This document shows, in pieces, positions 1 through 6,615 of a DNA stretch of 13,031 nucleotides. Location: positions 1 through 13,031 of the forward strand of contig CAAGNU010000034.1 in NCBI GenBank assembly GCA_900771365.1, written 5' to 3'. The notes beneath the pieces are model-generated. The model saw nothing but the letters and a program-made list of their open reading frames with translations, was not told the DNA's origin and ran no database searches. The DNA is from Bacteroidales bacterium (lineage in GTDB: Bacteria > Bacteroidota > Bacteroidia > Bacteroidales > P3). A program made the translations under genes and the position numbers. Each line of letters begins with the position of its first letter. The first letter of the stretch is position 1.

Positions 1-7
1 CCTGAAT

Positions 8-55
8 TAAAGAGAAAACGTCCGTCTTTTTTTTGATTTCGGTGTTTTCTCTTTA
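8..55. terminator. Long AT-rich hairpin, possible terminator of an upstream gene
   Basis: A perfect 12-bp inverted repeat has arms TAAAGAGAAAAC at 8-19 and GTTTTCTCTTTA at 44-55. CCG (22-24) and CGG (40-42) extend pairing inward around a loop holding a run of T. The right arm is followed at 56-62 by ATCTTTTTT, so the structure resembles an intrinsic terminator read left to right. The stem is poor in GC, which is unusual for a terminator. It may instead be a structural element at the edge of the intergenic region. The gene it would serve lies outside the window. Confidence 0.45.
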
Positions 56-117
56 TCTTTTTTAAGAAATTCACACCTCTTTTTCAGCACTTGTTGCATT
101 TGTTACTTGAACTTAAG

Positions 118-316
118 AGCAAAGCCTGCTTTGATTATGCCGAGCGCAGGAAATGTCGGCGAAGCCAACATTTCAAAAGCGAGAGCAGAAGCAAAGCCTG
201 CTTTGATTATGCCGAGCGCAGGAAATGTCGGCAAAGCCAACATTTCAAAAGCGAGAGCAGAAGCAAAATTCACTTTGATTATGCCGAGCGCAGGAAATGT
301 CGGCAAAGCCGACATT
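118..316. repeat. 72-bp tandem repeat, 2.8 copies, hairpin-forming
   Basis: Three head-to-tail copies lie at 118-189, 190-261 and 262-316 (the last partial), with an exact 72-bp period: the TTTGATTATGCCGAGC core recurs at 130, 202 and 274. Copies 1 and 2 differ at one base in the core (GGCGAAGCC versus GGCAAAGCC); copy 3 diverges more. Each unit contains a hairpin made of AATGTCGGC, a three-base loop and GCC(A/G)ACATT. In copies 1 and 2 the stem has one C.A mismatch; in copy 3 (296-304 with 308-316) it is a perfect 9-bp stem. Several frames stay open through it only because 72 is a multiple of three, so no gene is called. The element is probably a dispersed intergenic repeat; this is inference without a genome search. 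Confidence 0.85.
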
Positions 317-337
317 ATATTAGTAACCACGCGAGCC

Positions 338-364
338 ATGCCGAAGGTTTGAGATTATCGGCAT
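338..364. repeat. Inverted repeat ATGCCGA/TCGGCAT after the tandem repeat
   Basis: Arms ATGCCGA (338-344) and TCGGCAT (358-364) form a perfect 7-bp stem with a 13-nt loop. It reuses the GCCGA/TCGGC pairing seen inside the 72-bp units, so it may be the degenerate right end of the same repeat family. No T-run follows, which argues against a terminator. Confidence 0.5.
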
Positions 365-850
365 AAAGAGACATTTTGGGTGGCTAAAAAGTGCCGATAG
401 GCCGATTTTTCCAACCGAAAAATGTTGATAACGGAAATATAATTTTTCACTGTTTTTTGTGAATAAAAAACCATTGTTTTGAAGATTAGCAAGTTATGAA
501 AACGAGCCTTTGCGGAGTGATTATGATACTCAGCATATTATAATTAACAAACTGCAAAACAGCACGTTATACACGATATTAACAAGTATCGCGCTATCCC
601 TCAATAGGTTGTACAAAAAATCAACAGACTGGCACAAAAGAGGTAAAAAAAACGAAAAAAAAATTCAAACATTCAAGAAAAAAACGTATATTTAAAGGCG
701 GAAAATATGTACTGAAAATCAAAACACCTATTTTTCAGATTTTTGTGAAGCGAGTAGCATTTTTGAGAGTTCGAAGAGCAGTGATGCTTTATAAAAAAAA
801 ATTGAAATATGCAAATTTATTTTTCACCATGATAGATGATAAAAATGTTG
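365..850. other. AT-rich intergenic region with DnaA-box-like sites, possible oriC part
   Basis: This stretch of almost 500 bases upstream of dnaA has no convincing gene and many A and T runs. TGTGAATAA at 458-466 is the reverse complement of TTATTCACA and fits the DnaA box TTATNCACA exactly. TTATACACG at 567-575 matches all but the last base. AT-rich DNA between about 600 and 850 could serve as an unwinding element. Nearness to dnaA fits the frequent dnaA-oriC association in bacteria, but that link is not universal in Bacteroidetes and two boxes are few. The replication-origin call is tentative. Confidence 0.3.
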
Positions 851-864
851 TTACTTTGCAAAGT
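851..864 (+). promoter_or_regulatory. Putative dnaA promoter -7 element with a palindrome
   Basis: TTACTTTG at 851-858 matches seven of eight positions of the Bacteroidetes -7 element TAnnTTTG and lies about 70 bp before the dnaA start. It overlaps a perfect 12-bp palindrome, ACTTTGCAAAGT, at 853-864, which could be an operator. No TTTG-type -33 box is present at the usual 19-bp spacing, so the promoter call is weak. Confidence 0.35.
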
Positions 865-927
865 GATTCAAAAATAGCAGAAATCACGCAACTGACTAAA
901 ACACAGAAAATAGAGATAAAATAATAT

Positions 928-2373
928 ATGGAGAAAGACTATCAGCATGTATGGGAAGAGTGCCTCAGCTTCATACACGACAATCTGGCAGGCAAGGAAA
1001 ACGAGAAAGTTTTCAGCACATGGTTCGAGCCCATCGTGCCCGTCAAACTCGACGGCAGCACGCTCACCATTCAGGTGCCGAGCCAGTTTTTCTATGAGTG
1101 GCTGGAGCAGAACTATGCCGAGCTTTTGAAAAACGCCATCCGCCTTGCCGTGGGGCCTGGTGCATGCCTACAGTACAGCATCGTGATGGACACCAGCATC
1201 GCCCAGGCGCCCATCACCACCCGCATTCCCTCCACAGGCAAGCCCGCAACCATCAACCGCGCTAAAGATGCACCTATGGCTATCACAGACGACTCACAGG
1301 AATTCCCCAATCCCTTCATCATCCCCGGCATCCAGAAGGTTCATATCAATTCCCAGCTCAGCTCGAACTATACATTACATAATTATATAGAGGGCGAATG
1401 CAACCGCCTTGCCCGCGCGGCAGGCTATGCCGTGGCCGAGAACCCCGGCAAGACCTCGTTCAACCCCCTCATGATCCACGGCTCCGTGGGTCTCGGCAAG
1501 ACGCACCTGGCTAACGCTATCGGACTGAAGACCAAGGAGCTGCACCCCGACAAGACCGTTCTCTACGTCACTTCTGAACAGTTCATGCAGCAATATATGG
1601 ATGCAGGCCGAAACGGCACCACTTCCGACTTTGTGCACTTCTACGAGATGGTGGATATGCTCATCGTGGACGACATCCAGTTCTGGATGAACAAGGCTAC
1701 CCGCACCCAGGAGGCTTTCTTCCACATCTTCAACACCTTGCACCAGGCAGGCAAGCAACTGATTATCACCAGCGATAAGGCTCCCAGCGAGCTGCAGGGC
1801 CTCGAAACCCGCCTCTCCTCACGCCTGAAATGGGGTCTGGCAGCCGAGCTTCTGCCCCCTGACGTGGAAACCCGCATGGCCATCCTCCGCCAGAAGCTGC
1901 ATAACGACGGCGTGGAGATGCCTGAGGAGGTGATTGAATACATCGCCTACAATATCAACACGAACGTGCGCGAGCTCGAAGGCGCCCTCATCTCCCTCAT
2001 GGCCCAGTCCTCGCTGAACCATCGCGACATCACTATCGACCTCGCCCGCCAGATGGTGGACAAATTCGTCAAGAGCACCAACCGCGAAGTTACTATCGAA
2101 TACATACAAAAGGTTGTATGCGACTACTTTAACATCCCTATCGACAGCATCCAGTCTCGCACCCGCAAACGCGAAATCGTCCAGGCGCGACAGCTCACGA
2201 TGTACTTCGCCAAGAAGATGACCAAGTCGTCCCTCGCCATTATCGGCCTCCAATGCGGCAACAAGGACCACGCCACCGTGCTGCACGCCTGCAAGACCGT
2301 GGCCAACCTCGCCGAGACTGACAAGCAGTTCCGCTTTTGGATTGACGAACTCGAAAAGAAATTCAAAGAATAG
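928..2373 (+). CDS. dnaA: Chromosomal replication initiator protein DnaA
   Basis: A cytoplasmic AAA+ ATPase that binds DnaA boxes at oriC, opens the duplex and recruits the replicative helicase. At 481 residues it is full length. Domain I (about 1-90, W-x-x-C-L...F-x-x-W-F) is followed by a variable linker to about 130 and then the AAA+ domain. Walker A is GSVGLGKT at 185-192 and Walker B is LIVDD at 245-249. The ETRLSSRLKWGL stretch matches the box VII arginine region. Domain IV carries the helix-turn-helix and DNA-contact signature, here CGNKDHATVLHA at 443-454; the common form is GGRDHTTV, so the first Gly is Cys and the Arg is Lys. The ATG at 928 gives the expected N-terminus. The gene leads a probable four-gene transcription unit, with the next gene starting 3 bp after its stop. 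Identification is secure. Confidence 0.97.
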   Translation: MEKDYQHVWEECLSFIHDNLAGKENEKVFSTWFEPIVPVKLDGSTLTIQVPSQFFYEWLEQNYAELLKNAIRLAVGPGACLQYSIVMDTSIAQAPITTRIPSTGKPATINRAKDAPMAITDDSQEFPNPFIIPGIQKVHINSQLSSNYTLHNYIEGECNRLARAAGYAVAENPGKTSFNPLMIHGSVGLGKTHLANAIGLKTKELHPDKTVLYVTSEQFMQQYMDAGRNGTTSDFVHFYEMVDMLIVDDIQFWMNKATRTQEAFFHIFNTLHQAGKQLIITSDKAPSELQGLETRLSSRLKWGLAAELLPPDVETRMAILRQKLHNDGVEMPEEVIEYIAYNINTNVRELEGALISLMAQSSLNHRDITIDLARQMVDKFVKSTNREVTIEYIQKVVCDYFNIPIDSIQSRTRKREIVQARQLTMYFAKKMTKSSLAIIGLQCGNKDHATVLHACKTVANLAETDKQFRFWIDELEKKFKE

Positions 2374-2376
2374 CCG

Positions 2377-2943
2377 ATGAAAGTTCCTTTCAAGCCTGGC
2401 ACGCTCATCTACCCCTTGCCGGCAGTCATGGTGAGCTGCGGCGACAAACCTGAGAATTACAACATACTAACTATAGCATGGACGGGCACGGTATGCAGCG
2501 ACCCGCCCATGTGCTATATCTCGGTGCGGCGCGAACGCCACTCTTACGACATCATCAAGCGTACCGGGGAGTTCGTTATCAACCTCACCACAGAGGCCCT
2601 CGCACAGGCAACAGACTGGTGCGGCGTGCGTAGCGGGCGTGATTTCGACAAGTTCAAGCAGATGCACCTCACCCCAGAGAAGGGGCAGATTGTCCAAGCC
2701 CCGCTCATTGCTGAAAGCCCGCTGAACATCGAGTGCAAAGTGGTCGACATACGTCCTTTGGGCAGCCACGACATGTTCCTCGCTAACGTTGTGGCCATCA
2801 ATGCCGAAGAGAGGCTTATCGACAAGTCCACGGGAGCCTTCCAGCTCAACCATGCCCAGCCCCTCGCCTACTCCCATGGCAAATACTACGGCCTCGGCGA
2901 GAAGCTCGGCGGCTTCGGATTTAGCGTTAAAAAGAAGAAATAA
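2377..2943 (+). CDS. Flavin reductase-like FMN-binding split-barrel protein
   Basis: A 188-residue protein of the flavin reductase/DIM6-NTAB-like family, which binds FMN in a split beta-barrel and usually uses NAD(P)H to reduce flavin or acts as a small flavoprotein oxidoreductase. Family features are the N-terminal P-L-P-A-V-M-V-S strand, T-I-A-W-T-G-T near residue 35, the I-S-V-R-R-E-R-H-S flavin-phosphate region near 50, and F-V-I-N-L-T after it. No signal peptide is seen, so it should be cytoplasmic; the end is rich in lysine. It starts 3 bp after dnaA (TAG, CCG, ATG), so translational coupling is likely. The partner reductase, substrate and physiological role cannot be read from the sequence. 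Confidence 0.85.
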   Translation: MKVPFKPGTLIYPLPAVMVSCGDKPENYNILTIAWTGTVCSDPPMCYISVRRERHSYDIIKRTGEFVINLTTEALAQATDWCGVRSGRDFDKFKQMHLTPEKGQIVQAPLIAESPLNIECKVVDIRPLGSHDMFLANVVAINAEERLIDKSTGAFQLNHAQPLAYSHGKYYGLGEKLGGFGFSVKKKK

Positions 2944-2967
2944 TTTATTGTATAATACATTCATACT

Positions 2968-3912
2968 ATGAATATCGTATGTGCAGAGCCCCTCGGCATC
3001 AGCCAGGAGCATTTTGAAGAACTCAAAAAGAGCTTTGCCTCACAAGGCCATCATTTCACCTATTACCTCGACCGTAAAGAGGACTCCGAGAGTTTGGTCT
3101 CCCGCATGAAAGATGCCGACATCGTGGTCATCTCTAATATCAAACTGCCCGCAGCCGTGCTGGAGCAATGCCCACGTCTTCAATATCTCTCCGTGGCCTT
3201 TACTGGATTGGACCACATCGACTTGGCTTATTGCAGGGAGCACAATATCGTCGTGCAGAATGCCGCAGGCTATTCCACCGTGGCCGTGAGCGAGCTGGCT
3301 GTCGGACTGATGCTTGATGTGCTGCGCCACGTTACAGCTCTCGATGCCGCAACCCGCCAAAGCGGCACTAAGGGCACCTTCCTCGGCCGCGAGCTCCACG
3401 GCAAGACTGTGGGCGTGGTTGGGACTGGCGCTATCGGAACGGCAACTATCAAACTGCTACAGGCTTTTGGCTGCAAAGTTATCGCCTACAACCGCAGCGA
3501 GCACGAAGAGGTGAAAGCGCTGGGCGTGCCCTACACCGACCTCAAGACTCTCATGAGCAAGAGCGACATCGTCACGCTGCACATCCCCATGACCGCCGAG
3601 ACGCACCACCTCATCAGCCGCGAGCTCATCGCCGTGATGAAGCCTACGGCCATACTCATCAACACAGCCCGCGGCAACGTGGTGGATATCCCCGCCCTAG
3701 CCGAAGCGCTCCGCGAAGGACGTATTGCGGGAGCAGGCATCGATGTGTACGAGGCTGAGCCTCCCCTGCCTACCGAGCACCCGCTTCTGAACGCTCCCAA
3801 CTGTGTCTGCGTGCCGCATATCGGCTTCGCCTCACGCGAAGCCTTCGACATCCGTGCCGACATAGTTTTTGACCATGTCCACAATTATTTGAAGCAATAT
3901 AATACTAAATAA
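2968..3912 (+). CDS. D-isomer-specific 2-hydroxyacid dehydrogenase
   Basis: A 314-residue NAD(P)-dependent dehydrogenase that interconverts a D-2-hydroxyacid and its 2-oxoacid. The Rossmann motif GTGAIG is at 152-157. The catalytic triad typical of the family is visible: Arg235 in N-T-A-R-G-N, Glu264 in D-V-Y-E-A-E-P-P, and His284 in P-H-I-G. The catalytic domain is split at the two ends around the nucleotide-binding domain, as usual, and the length is normal. Substrate is uncertain: glycerate/hydroxypyruvate, lactate or phosphonate-type members all share these motifs, so no gene symbol is given. It begins 24 bp after the flavin reductase gene and ends 19 bp before the peptidase ATG (18 bp after counting to its stop), consistent with one transcript. 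No signal peptide is seen. Confidence 0.9.
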   Translation: MNIVCAEPLGISQEHFEELKKSFASQGHHFTYYLDRKEDSESLVSRMKDADIVVISNIKLPAAVLEQCPRLQYLSVAFTGLDHIDLAYCREHNIVVQNAAGYSTVAVSELAVGLMLDVLRHVTALDAATRQSGTKGTFLGRELHGKTVGVVGTGAIGTATIKLLQAFGCKVIAYNRSEHEEVKALGVPYTDLKTLMSKSDIVTLHIPMTAETHHLISRELIAVMKPTAILINTARGNVVDIPALAEALREGRIAGAGIDVYEAEPPLPTEHPLLNAPNCVCVPHIGFASREAFDIRADIVFDHVHNYLKQYNTK

Positions 3913-3931
3913 GAAAACTGATACCTTATTT

Positions 3932-6313
3932 ATGCATCGTTTCACTATCCTGACGGCCTTGGTCCTGCTGTGCACAACAGCTGCCGCAGCCCCCGTAGAC
4001 CTCAACAACGCCCGTCTCGCCGGCACGCACTACTTGCAGCAGAACGGACTCATCAAGTCATCCGACACGCTCACATTCTACAAGAGCTACGGATTTCAAT
4101 CGTTAGAAAACGAAGAAACAACATGCTTCTACGTTTTCAACATCGGCAGCGAGGGCTTTGTCCTCGTGAGCGCCGACGATCGCTGCACCCCCATTATCGG
4201 ACGCTCCATGAACGGCGCATTCGACACCGAGAAGCTTCCCGACAATATGCGGGGCTGGCTCAACACCTGGGAGCAGGAGATTGAGGACGGCATCCGTGCG
4301 AACGCACCCGAAAACGAGCAAAATAAGAAATTGTGGGCAGAGCTGCTCAGAACGCCCGCAAGCATACCTCCCACGCCTAAGAGCGAAAGCTACCTCGTCA
4401 CCTCGACATGGGAGCAGGGTAGCGGCTACAACAATTACTGCCCCACATACCAAGGCAGCCATGTTGTGGTTGGCTGCGTGGCTACGGCCATGGCACAGAT
4501 TATCCGTTACTGGGGCTATCCCACCCGCGGCTTCGGACATAAATCATACACCCACGAATACTACGGCCCCCAGAGCGTCGATTTCGACACAACCGATTTC
4601 GACTACAGCCTCATGCCCGACCACCTCAACCGCCGTTCTTCTAATGCCGAGCGCGAGATGGTCTCTCGGCTGTGCTACTATTGCGGCGTGGTGGTGAGCA
4701 TGAACTACCAGAACCCCAATCACACAGATGGTAGCGGAGCACAAACCGAAAAGGTGGCGGACGGCATCATGCACTTCGGCTATACCGAAAGCGTCCATAG
4801 CGTCCGCACCGATATCAACGATGATGCAAGATGGGTCAGCATTATTAAGGAAGAAATCGACAGCGAAAGGCCTATCGAATATTCCGGATTCGGGAATTCG
4901 GGAGGCCATGCCTTCGTGCTCGACGGATACAATAACAACAACGAGTACCATTTCAACTGGGGCTGGGGCGGCTACGGAGACGGATTCTACACCCTCACCA
5001 CCATGCAGGGCTTCACCTCGACACATGAGATGATAACCAATATCAAGCCCTCAGGCTGGGATGGCCATCTCACCCATTTCCTTGTCTCCCCTAACGGGAA
5101 CGGAGACGGAACCTCTTGGGAGAACGCCAATAGCGACATCACCTCAGCCATCAGACTCAACAAGCTCGTCACACGCGACATCTGGCTCAAAGAAGGCCTC
5201 TATTACGGCGATACTTCAGCCGAGTATGCCTACAAATTCACAACCCCCTGCTCCATCTACGGAGGCTTCGCCGGAACTGAGACCGAGATTGGGCAATGCA
5301 ATGCGAAAGCCCATCCGACCATCTTTGACGGCCAAGGCCGCCATGGCGTCCTCAACGTGAGCGTGAGCAACTCTTCCTCCCGCCAGTTCAAAATGTCCAA
5401 CATCATCATCCAAAACGGATACAGCAACACGGGCGCTTCCCTGTCAATCAACGGAAACGTCTTAGCCAGCCAGATGGTTGTGCGCAATTGCCAGAGCGAT
5501 AGCGGACGCATCATCTCTCTCAGCAACTCCGTTCTCCGAAGCACCCGCATCTACGGCAACCAAGCCCCCATCATCTGCAATATTGACGATGCTACGCTTC
5601 GCCAGTCCCTCATCTACAACAACGACGGCAACGTGCTGCGCATCAACCGCGGCTGCCACGTCCTCAACTGCGACATTGTGAGCAACAAAGGAGTCGGAAC
5701 CATTATTGCGGGCAACAAGTTGCTCTTTGCAAACAACATCGTGTGGAACAACGATTCCTGCCTCCGCATCGAGCAAGAGATTGAAGACTCTTGCCTCAAC
5801 TATTGCGGTGTGGAGAGCGACACCGTGCTGACCGACAGCACCCTCGTGCTTCTCAGCAGCGAGAACGACAGTCCCTCAGGTCCCCGCTTCATTGCTCCCA
5901 GCACCACGCGCGGCATCCTCGGCCTCGCTGAGGACCTTGACTGGCATCTCGCTATGGGCTCTCCCTGCATCGATGCAGGCATGAAAATCACTGAGAGCAC
6001 ACGTGACGGCGATCTCGACATGTCCATACGCTGTCGCAACGGCGTTGTCGACCTCGGATGCTACGAGAGCAACTACCCCGTGGGCATCCAGTCTGCCGAA
6101 CAGCCCCGCCTGAGCGTCTCCCCCAATCCTGCCACGGACCAGCTCCGCATTGATGGCTGCGCCAACAGCGAGGCCTGTCTATACGACATTTCGGGCCGCC
6201 TCGTGCTGCGCCAGCTCTGCCAGGGCTCCGCCACGCTCAACATCTCCAGCCTGCCCCAAGGAGTCTACTTCCTCAAATCCGGCACGCATACCGCCAAAGT
6301 GGTGAAGAAATAG
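3932..6313 (+). CDS. Secreted C10 cysteine peptidase with T9SS sorting domain (interpain/streptopain-like)
   Basis: A 793-residue exported protease. Residues 1-20 form a signal peptide with a hydrophobic core and an A-A-A-A cleavage region; Cys14 is not in a good lipobox. Residues about 21-135 resemble the inhibitory propeptide of C10 enzymes (F-V-L-V-S-A-D-D-R...P-I-I-G). The catalytic domain follows. The nucleophile is Cys182 in GCVATAMAQIIRYWGYP, the active-site His is His326 in GGHAFVLDGY, and an N-W-G-W-G-G motif follows. From about 383 (F-L-V-S-P-N-G-N-G-D-G-T-S-W-E-N-A) to about 690 is a repetitive region resembling a right-handed beta-helix. Residues about 725-793 (S-V-S-P-N-P-A, then Y-D-I-S-G-R, ending in K-V-V-K-K) form a Por/T9SS type A sorting domain, implying transit of the outer membrane and surface display or release. 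Interpain A of Prevotella intermedia is a known relative. Host-protein degradation is an inference from family. Confidence 0.92.
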   Translation: MHRFTILTALVLLCTTAAAAPVDLNNARLAGTHYLQQNGLIKSSDTLTFYKSYGFQSLENEETTCFYVFNIGSEGFVLVSADDRCTPIIGRSMNGAFDTEKLPDNMRGWLNTWEQEIEDGIRANAPENEQNKKLWAELLRTPASIPPTPKSESYLVTSTWEQGSGYNNYCPTYQGSHVVVGCVATAMAQIIRYWGYPTRGFGHKSYTHEYYGPQSVDFDTTDFDYSLMPDHLNRRSSNAEREMVSRLCYYCGVVVSMNYQNPNHTDGSGAQTEKVADGIMHFGYTESVHSVRTDINDDARWVSIIKEEIDSERPIEYSGFGNSGGHAFVLDGYNNNNEYHFNWGWGGYGDGFYTLTTMQGFTSTHEMITNIKPSGWDGHLTHFLVSPNGNGDGTSWENANSDITSAIRLNKLVTRDIWLKEGLYYGDTSAEYAYKFTTPCSIYGGFAGTETEIGQCNAKAHPTIFDGQGRHGVLNVSVSNSSSRQFKMSNIIIQNGYSNTGASLSINGNVLASQMVVRNCQSDSGRIISLSNSVLRSTRIYGNQAPIICNIDDATLRQSLIYNNDGNVLRINRGCHVLNCDIVSNKGVGTIIAGNKLLFANNIVWNNDSCLRIEQEIEDSCLNYCGVESDTVLTDSTLVLLSSENDSPSGPRFIAPSTTRGILGLAEDLDWHLAMGSPCIDAGMKITESTRDGDLDMSIRCRNGVVDLGCYESNYPVGIQSAEQPRLSVSPNPATDQLRIDGCANSEACLYDISGRLVLRQLCQGSATLNISSLPQGVYFLKSGTHTAKVVKK

Positions 6314-6336
6314 TCGCAACACACAATCTCATATAT

Positions 6337-6367
6337 AGTCCCGCCTCCACGACGGGACTTTTTTTTT
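6337..6367 (+). terminator. Intrinsic terminator after the C10 peptidase gene
   Basis: Arms AGTCCCG (6337-6343) and CGGGACT (6353-6359) form a 7-bp GC-rich stem with a 9-nt loop, followed by an unbroken T run ending at 6367. It lies 24 bp after the peptidase stop and should end the dnaA-to-peptidase transcript. Confidence 0.9.
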
Positions 6368-6530
6368 GCTAAGTTCATTTTTGTTGGGACAACGTGGCGT
6401 GCCTCCCGGAACACGCTGCGAGGAGCTTGTCGCCCACGCTCGTGCTGCCTTGTGCGATATATCCGATAAAACTCCAAGCCTTACGCATCTTTGTTGCCCT
6501 ATAGCAGGGACGACCCACAAAGCCCTTGGG
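6368..6530. other. GC-rich intergenic segment, possibly a dispersed repeat
   Basis: The space between two terminators is far longer than needed for a convergent junction. It is GC-rich, unlike the AT-rich spacers elsewhere, and stays open on both strands (for example codons for R-G-V-P-P-G-T-R-C-E-E-L on + and F-I-G-Y-I-A-Q-G-S-T on -). No start, ribosome site or known domain supports a gene. The open-on-both-strands composition is what a degenerate coding remnant or a dispersed intergenic element would show. Its repeat nature cannot be confirmed within one window. Confidence 0.3.
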
Positions 6531-6533
6531 AAC

Positions 6534-6570
6534 AAAAAGAGTCCGCACCCTTGCGGGTGGAACTCTTTTT
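6534..6570. terminator. Bidirectional terminator of the aminotransferase gene
   Basis: AAAAAGAGT (6534-6542) pairs with ACTCTTTTT (6562-6570), and CACCC (6546-6550) pairs with GGGTG (6555-6559) around a TTGC loop. Because A and T tracts flank the stem on both sides it can end transcripts from either direction. Its main use is probably the minus-strand aminotransferase gene, whose stop is about 46 bp away. Confidence 0.8.
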
Positions 6571-6615
6571 CTAATGGTATCTTGCAGAATAATCTTTTCG
6601 GCGAACTGCCGTGGA

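Noticed and set aside
118..316. CRISPR array
   Set aside because: The copies are contiguous 72-bp tandem units without unique spacers.
91..366. Open frames on both strands through the 72-bp repeat
   Set aside because: They exist because the repeat unit is a multiple of three; three different frames encode equally repetitive peptides and none has a recognised domain.
510..695. A 61-codon plus-strand frame in the AT-rich intergenic region
   Set aside because: Lys-rich, low-complexity product, no ribosome site or domain; compatible with chance.
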